From: JBFWUW01 sp050247075
GTDB taxonomy: Bacteria > Planctomycetota > Planctomycetia > Pirellulales > JBFWUW01
Assembly: GCA_050247075.1 (NCBI GenBank)
Contig: JBFWUW010000001.1
Coordinates: forward strand, 167,321 to 231,320
DNA: 64,000 nt
Direction: 5' to 3'
Position 1 is the first letter of the stretch. Every line of letters begins with the position of its first letter. The translations under genes were made by a program, and so were the position numbers. Below the pieces are notes generated by a model. The model had not been told where the DNA came from, made no database searches, and worked only from the letters and a program-made list of their open reading frames with translations. Shown one piece after another: positions 8,901-18,700 of the stretch.

Positions 8901-11084
8901 CTAACCCTGTACCGCGGGCAGTTCGTCGTCGCCCAGGTATTCCGCGGCCATGAGATACGAGCGAAAGCTCGTCAGCAGTTGCTTGGCTCGCTCTGCCACT
9001 TCGGCCTTGCGCCGGTCGCGGCGGCGGACGGGCAGTATCTCGACATGCACGCGGGTGCGGATCGGCAGGAACCGCCCAGCCTTGTTGGTTTTTTGCGGCA
9101 ACTCTTGGAACGAGATATCGAGCAGGAACGGAACGGTCTGGTCGGACAGCCGCCGCAGCCAGGCGATGCCCCCCGGCCCAATTCGAATCCGCATTGTATT
9201 CTCGCCAACGTTGATGACTTCGGCCGAGTGGTCCGAGACGAACCCGCGAAGCTTTTCGATCGCCACCGACAACGGCACGGCCATGATCAGGTCTTGCTCG
9301 GCCAGCAGATGCTCTCGGCTAGGATCGGGCGCGGGCATGTCCGGCAAAGCCTCTTTGGTGATTCCCATGCCGGTACCGAGTTGCACGACGTTGTTGCGGC
9401 CGCGGTCCTTGGCTTCGTACAACGCCCGGTCGGCCCGCGCCAGCATGAGTTCTGGCGAATCGCCGTGCTGGACCTCGGTCACGCCAAAGCTGGCGGTGAC
9501 GCGTTTGCCGTCCAGGCAGGCATGTTGCACCATGCTGATCCGCTTGCGAATTTCCTCGGCCCGGCGCGAGGCCGAAACGCTGTCGCAGTCGGCGCAGACA
9601 ATCACGAATTCCTCACCGCCGTAGCGGGCCACCAGGTCGCCAGGCCGGCATCCACTCTTCATGACTTTGGCGAAGGTCTTTAGCACCTCGTCGCCCGCCG
9701 GATGGCCGAATGTATCGTTCACTTTCTTGAAGTGGTCGATATCGGTGATGATCAGGCTGCAAGGCAACTCGCGTTCCAGGTGGGCGTGGACGATCATGCC
9801 ATGCACACGGTTGAACTCGGCACGGTTGGCAACCTGCGTCAACGGATCGCGGGTGGCCAGTTCGTGCAGGCTGTGGCAGCGGGCTTCCAACGAGATTTCC
9901 GGCGAAACGTCGTGCAAGACCAGCGTGGTGCCGTGGGTTACACCATCGTCCGCGATGGCCGGCACAATCTGCGCCTCGACCGAGACATCCTTGCGGCCGC
10001 GGCCCCGTATGACCAGGCGTCGGTAACGCTGCTCTCCGGTGCTGATGGAATCGGCAACTGGACATTTTTCATTGGGCACGGTCACTCCGCCATCGTCGCG
10101 CATGTCGAGCAGGCAAGGCGTGAACTGGTTGCCTTGCATGCTGGAGGCGGACAGGCCCGTCATGCGTTCCGCGCCGGCGCTCCAAAACGTCACGCAGCGG
10201 TTGGCGTCGAGAAAGGCCACGGCGTCGCGCATGTTGTCCAGCAGGGTCTGCTGGAATAGTTGGCTCGGCCCGTGCTCGAACTTGGTGCCCGTGTGCGGAG
10301 TCAATTGCCAGAGGCTGTTGACGCGGTCGTGGTCGAGCTCCTCAAACCAACGCTGCGCGACTTGTTCGTGCAGGCTCGTCTGGTCGCATTCGTGCAGGGC
10401 GGCAAAGATCTTCACCAGATCGGGGTCGAACTGCGTGCCCGACACGCGGTAGAGTTCGGCAATGGCCCGCTCTTGAGGCACGGCGCGGCGGTACGGGCTG
10501 TCCCAGGTCATGGAGTCAAAGGCGTCGGCCACCGCCAGCATCCTCGCGCCCAGCGGCAGTTCGGTGCCCCAGCGGTCATAGCCGTGCCGCGTTCCATCGA
10601 ACCAGGCAGCGCTGTAGTGGATCATTTCCAAAACAGGGGGTGCCGCGCAGCCGCATCGCAAGATCTCAATGCCATGCAGGCGGTATTGCTCCATCACGGC
10701 AAACTCGTCGGCGGTCAGCCGCTCGGGCTTCAACAAGATCGGATCAGGCACGCCAATTTTTCCGACATCGTGCAGCAGACAAGCGACTTCAATCAGGTCT
10801 CGCTGCTCCTCGGACATGCCCATCGCCAAGGCCCATGATGCGCAACTGAGCGTCACCCGCAGCGAGTGCGAGGCGGTTGGAGGGTGTCGAAACCGCAGCG
10901 CGGTGAACAAGCTGCTGGCAATGCCCAGTCGGGCCTGTAAGAGTTGGTTCTCTGGAGACTCCGCCGCAGCCGACCGCGCTGCGCCCGGCGACGGCCGTGG
11001 ATCGCCGCTCGGCTGCCGCTCGGCTGCCGTCGGCGGTGCCGAGGCACCTCGGCCAGCTTGCATTGTTTGCGACAATTGATCCAT
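8901..11084 (-). CDS. HD-GYP-like, PAS and GGDEF signalling protein
   Basis: 727 residues, from an ATG at 11084 preceded by GGAG. A low-complexity Pro/Ala/Ser head of about 50 residues comes first. The HD-GYP-like domain (about 60-250) keeps LLHDVGKIGVPD but has HYSAAWFDGTRHGYDRW in place of HHExxDGxGYP, so c-di-GMP phosphodiesterase activity is doubtful. A PAS-like sensor (about 290-410) begins LDNMRDAVAFLDANRCVTFW. The GGDEF domain (about 420-585) has DIDHFKKVNDTFGH and an intact YGGEEF active site, so diguanylate cyclase activity is likely. A tail of about 120 residues matches no domain I recognise. No membrane segment is seen, so the protein is probably cytoplasmic. It stands alone, convergent with ndk and divergent from the thioredoxin gene. 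Confidence 0.88.
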   Translation of the reverse strand: MDQLSQTMQAGRGASAPPTAAERQPSGDPRPSPGAARSAAAESPENQLLQARLGIASSLFTALRFRHPPTASHSLRVTLSCASWALAMGMSEEQRDLIEVACLLHDVGKIGVPDPILLKPERLTADEFAVMEQYRLHGIEILRCGCAAPPVLEMIHYSAAWFDGTRHGYDRWGTELPLGARMLAVADAFDSMTWDSPYRRAVPQERAIAELYRVSGTQFDPDLVKIFAALHECDQTSLHEQVAQRWFEELDHDRVNSLWQLTPHTGTKFEHGPSQLFQQTLLDNMRDAVAFLDANRCVTFWSAGAERMTGLSASSMQGNQFTPCLLDMRDDGGVTVPNEKCPVADSISTGEQRYRRLVIRGRGRKDVSVEAQIVPAIADDGVTHGTTLVLHDVSPEISLEARCHSLHELATRDPLTQVANRAEFNRVHGMIVHAHLERELPCSLIITDIDHFKKVNDTFGHPAGDEVLKTFAKVMKSGCRPGDLVARYGGEEFVIVCADCDSVSASRRAEEIRKRISMVQHACLDGKRVTASFGVTEVQHGDSPELMLARADRALYEAKDRGRNNVVQLGTGMGITKEALPDMPAPDPSREHLLAEQDLIMAVPLSVAIEKLRGFVSDHSAEVINVGENTMRIRIGPGGIAWLRRLSDQTVPFLLDISFQELPQKTNKAGRFLPIRTRVHVEILPVRRRDRRKAEVAERAKQLLTSFRSYLMAAEYLGDDELPAVQG

Positions 11085-11417
11085 GACGCCACGCTCCAGT
11101 TTCGCCGACAAGATTTCACGCTGGCTTTGAAGCGCGCACCGGTCGCAAGCGCTTCAATGCCCAAAAAGTCTAGGTTGCAATCGGAACCAAGCGGCCCGCG
11201 GGGCGAGAAAGATGCAACTGGCGGGCCCGTTCCCCTTGCCCCAAGCATGGGGTTCGGTGTTAAACTAAAGGTCCAGCCGTTACGGTCGCTATAAGCGGCC
11301 CGCCCACAAGAACGACCTACCCGCCTCCGGCTAGCAGCGAGATCTTCGGAAGATACGGTTTTTCGGCAATGCACCGGCGGAACGCTCCACCACCACGACT
11401 ATCCACGGGAGACACAG
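11085..11417. other. Divergent intergenic region without recognised gene
   Basis: 333 bases between the divergent starts of the signalling protein and the thioredoxin lipoprotein. Promoters for both genes should lie here. A TAAACT (11261-11266) is a weak -10 candidate on the plus strand, but I see no convincing -35, RNA structure or small gene. Confidence 0.4.
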
Positions 11418-12041
11418 ATGATGCGGCCTATGCTGACTTTGCTGATGGTAACGTTGCCTGGCCTGTTGGCCGGCTGCAATCAGGCTACTTCCGCCGGTCC
11501 CGCCGCGAAGCCAGCGGCTAAACCGGCGGAACAGCTTGCCAAGGCTGAATCAAAGCCGGCCGCGACCGATGACGGAATCAAGTTGACGGTCGTTGACTAC
11601 GACGGAATCCTGGCCGCCATCGCCAAACACAAAGGCAAGGTGGTGGTTATCGACGCCTGGGCTACCTGGTGCCCCCCCTGCGTGAAGGAGTTTCCGGGCC
11701 TTGTTGCCCTGCATGAAAAACTGGGGCCCGAGAAGGTGGCATGTGTCTCGCTGAGTTTCAACGACGCGAGTGTGACCGACGACTCGGACGATGGCGAGCA
11801 AGCCGCGCTGCCGTTCTTGCAAGAGCAAAGGGCCACCTTCGATAATCTGATTATCTCCAATCAAGACGTGGGGGATATGGTTTATCGCAAGCTGAAATTC
11901 GCTTCCATCCCCGCCGTGCTGGTCTACAACCAGGAAGGCAACCTGGAAAAGCTCATCATGCACTCGGAGGAAAAGGGAGCGAAGCCCACCTATGAGCAGG
12001 TCGGCGAACTGGTCGACAAGTTGTTGGCGGACGGACAATAG
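11418..12041 (+). CDS. TlpA/ResA-type thioredoxin-fold lipoprotein
   Basis: 207 residues. The signal peptide ends in the lipobox LLAGC, making Cys20 the probable lipidated residue, so the protein should be membrane-anchored and face the periplasm. An Ala/Lys/Pro linker (about 25-52) leads to a thioredoxin domain whose active site WCPPC has its cysteines at 85 and 88, within VVVIDAWATWCPPCVKEFPG. WCPPC is usual for TlpA/ResA-like disulfide reductases that serve cytochrome c maturation or oxidative stress. GGGAGA a few bases upstream supports the start (ATG at 11418, or 11421). The next gene on the strand is a di-heme cytochrome, which fits a role in heme protein assembly, though a repeat element lies between them. 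Confidence 0.9.
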   Translation: MMRPMLTLLMVTLPGLLAGCNQATSAGPAAKPAAKPAEQLAKAESKPAATDDGIKLTVVDYDGILAAIAKHKGKVVVIDAWATWCPPCVKEFPGLVALHEKLGPEKVACVSLSFNDASVTDDSDDGEQAALPFLQEQRATFDNLIISNQDVGDMVYRKLKFASIPAVLVYNQEGNLEKLIMHSEEKGAKPTYEQVGELVDKLLADGQ

Positions 12042-12077
12042 CGGGGCCTGAAGCCCGGTAGGAAAACTCACGTTGTG

Positions 12078-12151
12078 TGTAGGAGGCGATTCCATCGCCG
12101 ATGCACTCCGAAAACCGCACCACGAATCGGCGATGGAATCGCCTCCTACAG
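12078..12151. repeat. 74-nt inverted-repeat element, family A copy 2
   Basis: Near-perfect arms TGTAGGAGGCGATTCCATCG and CGATGGAATCGCCTCCTACA, plus further CCGAT/ATCGG pairing, around a spacer of about 26 bases. It lies 31 bases before the ATG of the downstream cytochrome gene. The coding frame runs open through it, which could mislead a gene caller into a start inside the repeat. Confidence 0.9.
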
Positions 12152-12182
12152 ATCAACAAAACGCCCCCTCCAGAGCCTAATC

Positions 12183-13985
12183 ATGCAGCATCGACCACCT
12201 CTCGCGCGATTCAGCCTGCACTTGTTGGGCTGGATGGCCCTTGTTGCCTGTCGCGGCCTGATGGCGGCTGAGCCGCCCGACCGTTCGCCCACCGATCTGG
12301 TGCTTTCATCGGACGAACATTGGATTCTGACAGCCAACGAGACCGCCGATTCCGTGTCACTGGTGGAGGTGGCCAGCGGCAAGGTGGTCGATGAATTGGC
12401 GGTGGGCAAACGCCCGACATGCCTCTGCTTGTTGCCCGGCGAGAATCGTGCCTTGTTGACCTGCCGATTTTCTGGCGAATTGATCGAACTCGATTTCAGC
12501 CAGGGCCAGTTGAAGCAGTTGTCTGCCGTTCAGCTTGGATTTGAACCGCGAGGGGTGGCGGTATCGCCCGACGGCCGCGAGGCCTTCGTGGCGTTGACCT
12601 CGGCGGGCGAGGTGGCGGTGGTCGATCTAGCCAGGCATCAGTCGGTGGCTCGCATTCCCGCCGGACAATGGCCGCGATCCATTGCGATCTCTGGCGATGG
12701 CCAGCGGCTGGCCGTGGGAAGCGACGGTGACCGGGCCATTTCGGTGTTGGACCCCGTCGAGCGCAAGTATTTGTACCAAGAAAAATACAGCGGGCTGAAC
12801 GCGGGCCAGATGCAGATCGCGGCCGACGGCCAGCACGTCTATTTTCCTTGGATGATTTACCGCCAGAACCCCATCGACGCCCGCAACATTCGGCTGGGGT
12901 GGGTCTTGGCCAGCCGCATTGCCCGCGTGCGGCTAGATGGCCCAGCGCGGCGCGAGGCCATCTCGCTCGATCCGCCGGGCAAGGCCATTAGCGACCCTTA
13001 TGGCATGGCGCTCTCCAGCGACGAGGAATGGATGGTGGCCTCTGCCCCTGGCACGCACGAGTTGCTGGTCTATCGGCTGCCCGGCTTGCCGTTTCAAAGC
13101 ACGGGCGGTCCAGGCGACCACATCGACGGGCGTTTGCTGGCCGACAACAACCGCTTTTACCGCATTGAACTCGGTGGACGTCCCATGTCGATCCGCCTGG
13201 CCCGCGACGACCGCCATGTCTACGTGGCCAACTACCTGCTGAACTGCGTGCAAGAAGTCGATATTGTCGAGCGCTCCGTCACGCGCACCATGCCGTTGGG
13301 CGGACCAAGGCAGCCGTCGCTGGCGCGGCAAGGAGAAGCCATTTTTTACGATGGCCGCCGCAGCCTGGACCAATGGTACAGTTGCCATTCCTGCCATTTT
13401 GAAGGAGAGACGAATGCCCAAACGATGGACACGCTGAACGACGGCACGGAGCGTACCTTCAAGACGGTGCTGAGCCTGCACAATGTCACTCGCACTCCGC
13501 CCTGGACGTGGCATGGATGGCAGCAAGATCTGCCGGCTTCGCTGCGCAAGTCGCTGACGGAGACCATGCTTGGCCCACAGCCCACCGACGACGATGTGGA
13601 AGCTTTGGGCGCGTACCTTGGCACGCTAGAATTGCCGCCGAACCCGTTTCTGTTACCGAATGGCCAATTGTCTACCGCGGCGGAACGGGGCAAAGTGGTA
13701 TTCCACAGCGAGAAGGCAGGCTGCAGCCATTGCCATAACGGTCCTCATTTTACCGATGGCAAAATCCATGACGTGGGACTCGGTTCGCCCAAGGATGCCT
13801 TCGAGGGGTTTAACACGCCTTCGTTGTTGGGGGTCTACCGCCGCGTTCAATTGCTGCACAACGGCCGCGCCAAGAGCCTGCGAGAAGCGCTCACCGAACT
13901 GCACAACCCCGACCGCGTGACCGGTAAGGGCACGCTTTCCGAGGGCGAACTCGCGGACTTGATTGAGTACCTGAAGACGCTGTAG
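12183..13985 (+). CDS. YVTN-type beta-propeller fused to di-heme cytochrome c (MauG/CCP-like)
   Basis: 600 residues from the ATG at 12183, which exposes a signal peptide (FSLHLLGWMALVACRGLMAA). Residues about 30-390 are a YVTN-like seven-bladed propeller with repeats such as RGVAVSPDGREAFVALTSAG and PRSIAISGDGQRLAVGSDG. The C-terminal 210 residues carry two heme-c sites, CHSCH and CSHCH, in the arrangement of the cytochrome c peroxidase/MauG family (ALFNVTRTPPW-like segment, GFNTPSLLGVYRR, LLHNGRAKSLREAL). Export to the periplasm and electron transfer are likely; the substrate is unknown. Longer in-frame starts run into the upstream repeat and are rejected. Confidence 0.87.
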   Translation: MQHRPPLARFSLHLLGWMALVACRGLMAAEPPDRSPTDLVLSSDEHWILTANETADSVSLVEVASGKVVDELAVGKRPTCLCLLPGENRALLTCRFSGELIELDFSQGQLKQLSAVQLGFEPRGVAVSPDGREAFVALTSAGEVAVVDLARHQSVARIPAGQWPRSIAISGDGQRLAVGSDGDRAISVLDPVERKYLYQEKYSGLNAGQMQIAADGQHVYFPWMIYRQNPIDARNIRLGWVLASRIARVRLDGPARREAISLDPPGKAISDPYGMALSSDEEWMVASAPGTHELLVYRLPGLPFQSTGGPGDHIDGRLLADNNRFYRIELGGRPMSIRLARDDRHVYVANYLLNCVQEVDIVERSVTRTMPLGGPRQPSLARQGEAIFYDGRRSLDQWYSCHSCHFEGETNAQTMDTLNDGTERTFKTVLSLHNVTRTPPWTWHGWQQDLPASLRKSLTETMLGPQPTDDDVEALGAYLGTLELPPNPFLLPNGQLSTAAERGKVVFHSEKAGCSHCHNGPHFTDGKIHDVGLGSPKDAFEGFNTPSLLGVYRRVQLLHNGRAKSLREALTELHNPDRVTGKGTLSEGELADLIEYLKTL

Positions 13986-14359
13986 AGCCAGGTTATTCCC
14001 CGCCGACCGCCAATTTGCCGCAGGCGGCAAAATCTAAATAATTGTCGCGGGTGCTTGCATTCTGGGGACGAATCAGTGTACGCTGTTGGGTCATGTAGAT
14101 GGCCCGGCCGCTGGTAACGGCTTTCCCGAATATCTTGGCGAACCAACACTAGCCCTGACGCGTATAATCAGTCAATCCGCTTTCCGCCTTGCAAGATGGT
14201 TTTTTTGCCTCGCTTCTGTAGCCGGTCCTGGTTTGCCCAAAGTTGCTAGTTGATCGGCCCGTGAGCGCTTGGCCGCGTCTAACCAGGTGGTTGTTAAGAA
14301 GGTTGCTGCGTAAGTCACTGTTTACGATTGTCTCTTCACCCAAAAGAACGAGGACACCC
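13986..14359. other. Intergenic region upstream of the thioredoxin-fold gene
   Basis: 374 bases with no supported coding sequence. A TATAAT occurs at 14163-14168, but no -35 lies at proper spacing. If it is used, the next gene would have a leader of about 185 bases. No clear riboswitch or hairpin was found. Confidence 0.35.
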
Positions 14360-14932
14360 ATGAAGTTGAAAGTCTGTTTGGCGTTGGCCGTTTCGGCCAT
14401 TCTGTGCGCGTCGATCGTGGCCGGCGAGAAGCTCAAGAGCGGCCCCGAGGTCGGCGCAGGCATTGCGGCGTTCAACGTCGTCAAGTGCTCCGGCGCTCCG
14501 AACGACAACGTCAGCGTCGGCGACGAATTGTGCTACCGCTGCAAGTACGGCCAGAATGCCCAGGTCATGGTGTTTGCCCGCAAGTCGAGTAAGGCCGTAG
14601 CCGCTTTGGCCCAAGGTTTGGACTCGGCCATCGAAAAGGCCGACGGCAAGAACCTGAAGGCTTTCGTCAACCTGTTGGGCGAAGACCGCGACGAGTTGGA
14701 ATCGGCCGCTAAGGAACTGGGCGAGGGCAGCAAGCTGGCCTCCGTGCCGGTTGTCGTTCCCGTCGAGTTTGAAAACGGCCCTGCCGACTACGGCATTTCT
14801 CCAGAAGCCGAAGTCACCGTGGTCATCGCCAAGAAGGGCAAAGTCGCGGCTACCCACGCTCTGGCTGCCGGCGAATTGAACGAGGAATCGGCCCAGGCCA
14901 TTCTGTCGGACGTTCAGAAGGTCATTGAGTAA
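14360..14932 (+). CDS. Exported thioredoxin-fold protein with CYRC motif
   Basis: 190 residues with a clear signal peptide (KLKVCLALAVSAILCASIVAG). The mature part has GDELCYRCKYGQNAQVMVFA, where the CxxC lies at the usual redox-site position before a beta strand. A second half, SVPVVVPVEFENGPADYGIS, supplies a possible cis-proline loop. It therefore looks like a small secreted thioredoxin/peroxiredoxin-like protein, a type I know from planctomycetes without an assigned function. The ATG at 14360 is chosen because the frame upstream to 14243 lacks signal character. An unusually clear factor-independent terminator follows at 15005-15053, so it is probably monocistronic. Confidence 0.78.
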   Translation: MKLKVCLALAVSAILCASIVAGEKLKSGPEVGAGIAAFNVVKCSGAPNDNVSVGDELCYRCKYGQNAQVMVFARKSSKAVAALAQGLDSAIEKADGKNLKAFVNLLGEDRDELESAAKELGEGSKLASVPVVVPVEFENGPADYGISPEAEVTVVIAKKGKVAATHALAAGELNEESAQAILSDVQKVIE

Positions 14933-15004
14933 CTTTTGTTGTCTAGAGACTTGTGATAGCGACTGTCTACTCCCACCGGAGCGGATAGCTGCTGACTGTT
15001 CAGC

Positions 15005-15053
15005 GAACCGCGGTTGTGCCGAAGATCATGGCGCAACCGCGGTTTCTTTTTTT
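15005..15053 (+). terminator. Factor-independent terminator after the CYRC thioredoxin-fold gene
   Basis: GAACCGCGGTTGTGCC (15005-15020) pairs with GGCGCAACCGCGGTTT (15030-15045) around a nine-base loop, with one G-T pair, and is followed by CTTTTTTTG. It begins 73 bases past the stop codon at 14932. Confidence 0.88.
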
Positions 15054-15149
15054 GTGCGGAGAGCGGCCGATCGTTTGCCGCCACGATCGTGGCATGATAG
15101 GCTCCAAGGGACCAGTCTACTTCTTTAGCTGCTCTTGAGACGAACGATC

Positions 15150-15635
15150 GTGAACGACTCTGGTTTGCCAGCGCTGCCGGACATGACGGATACCGCCGGC
15201 AAATTTATCCGTTTAGCCGTGCAGATTACTGGCATCGTGTTGATTGTGGTGGGTGTGGTTTATCTGTTGGATGTGTTCGTCCGCGTCCGTGAGGTGATCA
15301 ACGCCCCTCAGAAGCAAGACGAATTGGTAAACGGTTTCGCCAAACAGATCGACGCCGATAAAATCGCCATCCCCACCAGCAAACTGGGAGAAGGCAACCA
15401 GTTCGTCCCCGGCGATCCGATTCCCATCGGCAGGCCCATCGCCCTGGGCATGGCATTGGCGTGGCACCTGCTGTTTGCTTGGATTCCCTTGGCCATTCTG
15501 GCGGCCGGAGGCAAGTTAATCTATTGGACGTTGGCCGATTCTCGCCACACCCGCGACGCCATCATCGCCCTGGCGCAGCGTTCGGGCGGCGCGAACCGCG
15601 AGCGATCACGGCCGCTAGATTTGTCAGGGCGGTAG
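15150..15635 (+). CDS. Small membrane protein with two transmembrane segments
   Basis: About 161 residues, function not recognised. Two hydrophobic segments are clear: FIRLAVQITGIVLIVVGVVY near the N-terminus and ALGMALAWHLLFAWIPLAIL around residue 100-120. Between them is a polar loop of about 60 residues, presumably periplasmic. The C-terminus is basic. The start is uncertain: a TTG at 15135, GTG at 15150 and ATG at 15183 are all in frame, and none has a strong ribosome-binding site. The gene follows a terminator and is followed eight bases later by half of a family A repeat, so it appears to be its own transcription unit. Confidence 0.62.
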   Translation: MNDSGLPALPDMTDTAGKFIRLAVQITGIVLIVVGVVYLLDVFVRVREVINAPQKQDELVNGFAKQIDADKIAIPTSKLGEGNQFVPGDPIPIGRPIALGMALAWHLLFAWIPLAILAAGGKLIYWTLADSRHTRDAIIALAQRSGGANRERSRPLDLSGR

Positions 15636-15642
15636 CGGTGTG

Positions 15643-15668
15643 ATCGGCGATGGAATCGCCTCCTACAG
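15643..15668. repeat. Family A repeat, single right arm
   Basis: ATCGGCGATGGAATCGCCTC followed by CTACAG is identical to the right arm of copy 2 at 12078-12151. No left arm is present, so this is a half element, placed just after the stop at 15635. Confidence 0.85.
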
Positions 15669-15690
15669 CATGGCACGCCGTGATTAGAGT

Positions 15691-15720
15691 TTGCAACTTC
15701 GCGGCCCAGTGTCATATAAT
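15691..15720 (+). promoter_or_regulatory. Putative sigma70-type promoter for the PSD1/DUF1501 pair
   Basis: TTGCAA (15691-15696), 18 bases, then a perfect TATAAT (15715-15720). The predicted start near 15727 leaves about 73 bases to the ATG at 15800. This is one of the best -10 matches in the window. Confidence 0.5.
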
Positions 15721-15799
15721 TGATCGCTAATAAGTCCGCCGCTTTTGCCGCCGCGCCATGCGTTGCGGTCCCGCCCGTCACTGCCGGCCCCCTAGATCC

Positions 15800-18700
15800 A
15801 TGCGCTACATCCTCGCATTCTTATCGTTGGGCGGCATTCTCTACGATGCTGGACGCGGCCTGGCGGATGAGCAAGCACAAGCCGCGCGGTTCGAAAGCCA
15901 AATTCGGCCGCTGCTGGCGGAAAAGTGCCTGTCGTGCCATTCCGCCGCCGAACAAAAAGGGGGCTTGAGTTTGGAGTCGGGGGCCGGGTTGCATCGCGGT
16001 GGAGAGTCGGGACCGGCGGTTGTGGCCGGTTCGCCCGATACCAGCCTGCTGATCGAGGCGATTCGGCAGACGGGCAATATCAAAATGCCGCCCGACGAAA
16101 GACTGTCGGACGATGAAATAGCCTTGGTCTCGGCCTGGGTTCAAGATGGCGCGTTTTGGCCCAAGCAGCGGGTATCGGTTCCCCTGGGCAACTTGTTTGA
16201 CGATCCCGCGGACACCACACTGGCCGACGCCATCGCCAGCGACGAGTTCAAGGCAGTCGCCGAACCATACGATCTAGGTGTGGAGCGCGTGGTGCAAGGT
16301 TGGAGCGGCCCGGTTCTGGCATGTCCCTCGGTACGTATCGATCTGGGGATGATAGGCGCAGATGGCCGCCGCCACGGAGCGATCGTCAACGACGCTAGGG
16401 ACAACAGCGGCGGCCTGCGGACCAAGGGCGAAAGCACATCGGGCGAATTGGCACGCGCCGAGAACGGCATCGGCATGCACGCCAACTCACTGATCACTTT
16501 CGACCTCAACGAGATTCGCGCAGCCGGAGAGCTCGACCCTGCGCAAGAATTTACCTTTCGCGCCGATCGCGCCGGTCTGAATGACGATGTATTTGGCAAC
16601 GCGACTTGCAGCGCCCATCTGCTGGTGCTGGCCGTGCGCATCACGGCCGACGGTGCGCCGCTGGTAGAGGCTTACCTCAATGGCCGTGCCCACCCGGTGC
16701 AACTGGCCGATGGCGTGTGGAAGTTGGCTGAGCCGGTCGGCCCGCCCCTGACGGCGAACGGGCAATTTGCCACGTTCGAAGTGCCGTTGCCGGCCGATGC
16801 GCGGTATTTGGTGCTGGCCGCCACGGGCGCCAACAACCCAAAAGACAATTCGATCAACAGCGACCATACGGTCCTGGCCGAAGCCAGGCTAGAGTTCCTG
16901 ACGGACGGCGCGGGCCTGGCTCCCGCCAAAAACGCGCGGCCAGCTTTCGCCATCTCGGACGAGCAGCGTTCGTTCTGGGCCTTTCAGCCGATCGGCCATC
17001 CCTCGCCGCCAGTGGTCGCCGACCAGACATGGCCACGCGGCACGATCGACCGCTTCGTCCTGGCCCAGTTGGAGCAGCACGCGCTTTCTCCATCGCCCCC
17101 CGCGGAAAAACGGTTGCTGGTGCGGCGGCTGGCGTTCGATCTGACGGGGCTGCCGCCATCGCCCCAGGACTTGGCGATATGTGACAGCGCCGACTTTGAG
17201 GCGGATTACGCGGCATTGGTAGACCGCCTGCTGGCCTCGCCCCATTTCGGGGAGCGCTGGGCGCGGCACTGGCTGGACGTGGCCCGCTATGGAGAGGACC
17301 AGGCCCACACTTTTGCCGCGCGGGCCTACCCCAACGGTTATTTGTATCGCGATTGGGTGGCGCAGTCCTTGAACAACGATCTGCCCTTCGACCAATTCGT
17401 GTTGCAGCAGATTGCCGGCGATTTGTTGCCAGATTCCGCTTCGTCCCACCAGCTTGCGGCATTGGGGTATTTCTCACTGGGACCCGTCTACTATGCCGAT
17501 GCCGGCTGCGCCGCGAAGGCCGCCCTGGATGAACTGGATGACCGCGTGGACACGCTCGCCGCCGGCTTCCTGGGGCTGACTGTAGCGTGTGCCCGTTGCC
17601 ACGATCACAAGTTCGATCCCATTTCGCAGCAAGACTACTACGCCCTGGCCGGAATTTTCGCCAGCAGCAACTATCGCGAGGCACCCCTCGTGCCCCAAGA
17701 AACCGTGGACCAGTTCGAACAAGGCCAGGCCGCCATTCGCCAGGCCGATGAGAAAGTCAACAAGCATCTGGATGCCGAGGGGCGAAAGATGGCGGAAATC
17801 TTCGCTCGCCAGTCGGCGGCGATATTGACCGCCGCCTGGAAGATTGCGCACCCGCCAGGCGATGCGCCGTCGTCGTATCGGGCCGATGTTTGCCGGCAGT
17901 CGATGCTGCCCGAGTACCTTGTCGAACGCTGGCAAGCATGGCTTATCCCCGACAACCGCTCGAAATCGCCGGCATTGGAGAAGTTCTTTGATCTGCTCGC
18001 GCGGAATGATCTTCCAGCGGCCGCGGTGAACCAGCCAGCCCCGCCTGCCGTGGTCGAAGCGGCAGCCGAAATCCAGACGGCCCTGGTGGCCGCCTTGGAC
18101 GAACGCGACAAGATCGAGCAAGCGCATCAGGCTGCGTTGTCCGCTGCGGCAGAACCAGACAATGCTAAGGTTAGCCGGCCACCGCTGGAGAAAGTGCATG
18201 CAGAGTTGTTGGCAGCGCTGCTAGAAGGTAACGGCCCGTTGGCAATTCCGCGCGATCGCGTGGAATCGCTGTTGGATGACGCGGGCAAGTCGGCTTTAAC
18301 AGCCGTAAGGGCGGAACTGGAAGCAGCCCGCAAGGCAGCTCCGCCGAAGTTCTTGTTCGCCCATTCGCTCACCGAGGGAAACGCCGCCGATATGAAACTA
18401 CACATCCGCGGCAGCCCCACGCAGACCGGGGCCGAGGTTCCCCGCCGCTTTCTGGAGATTCTATCACCGGTTGAAAGCAGCCGCTTCAGTTCCGGTTCGG
18501 GACGGCTTGATTTGGCCCGCGCCATTGCCAGCCCCGATAACCCTTTAACGGCCCGCGTGATCGTGAATCGCGTGTGGCAGCACTATTTTGGCCGCGGCAT
18601 CGTGGCCACTCCCAGTAATTTTGGACAGATGGGCGAACGGCCATCGCATCCTCAATTGTTGGACTACCTGGCCAACCAGCTAATAGCCCAAGGCTGGTCG

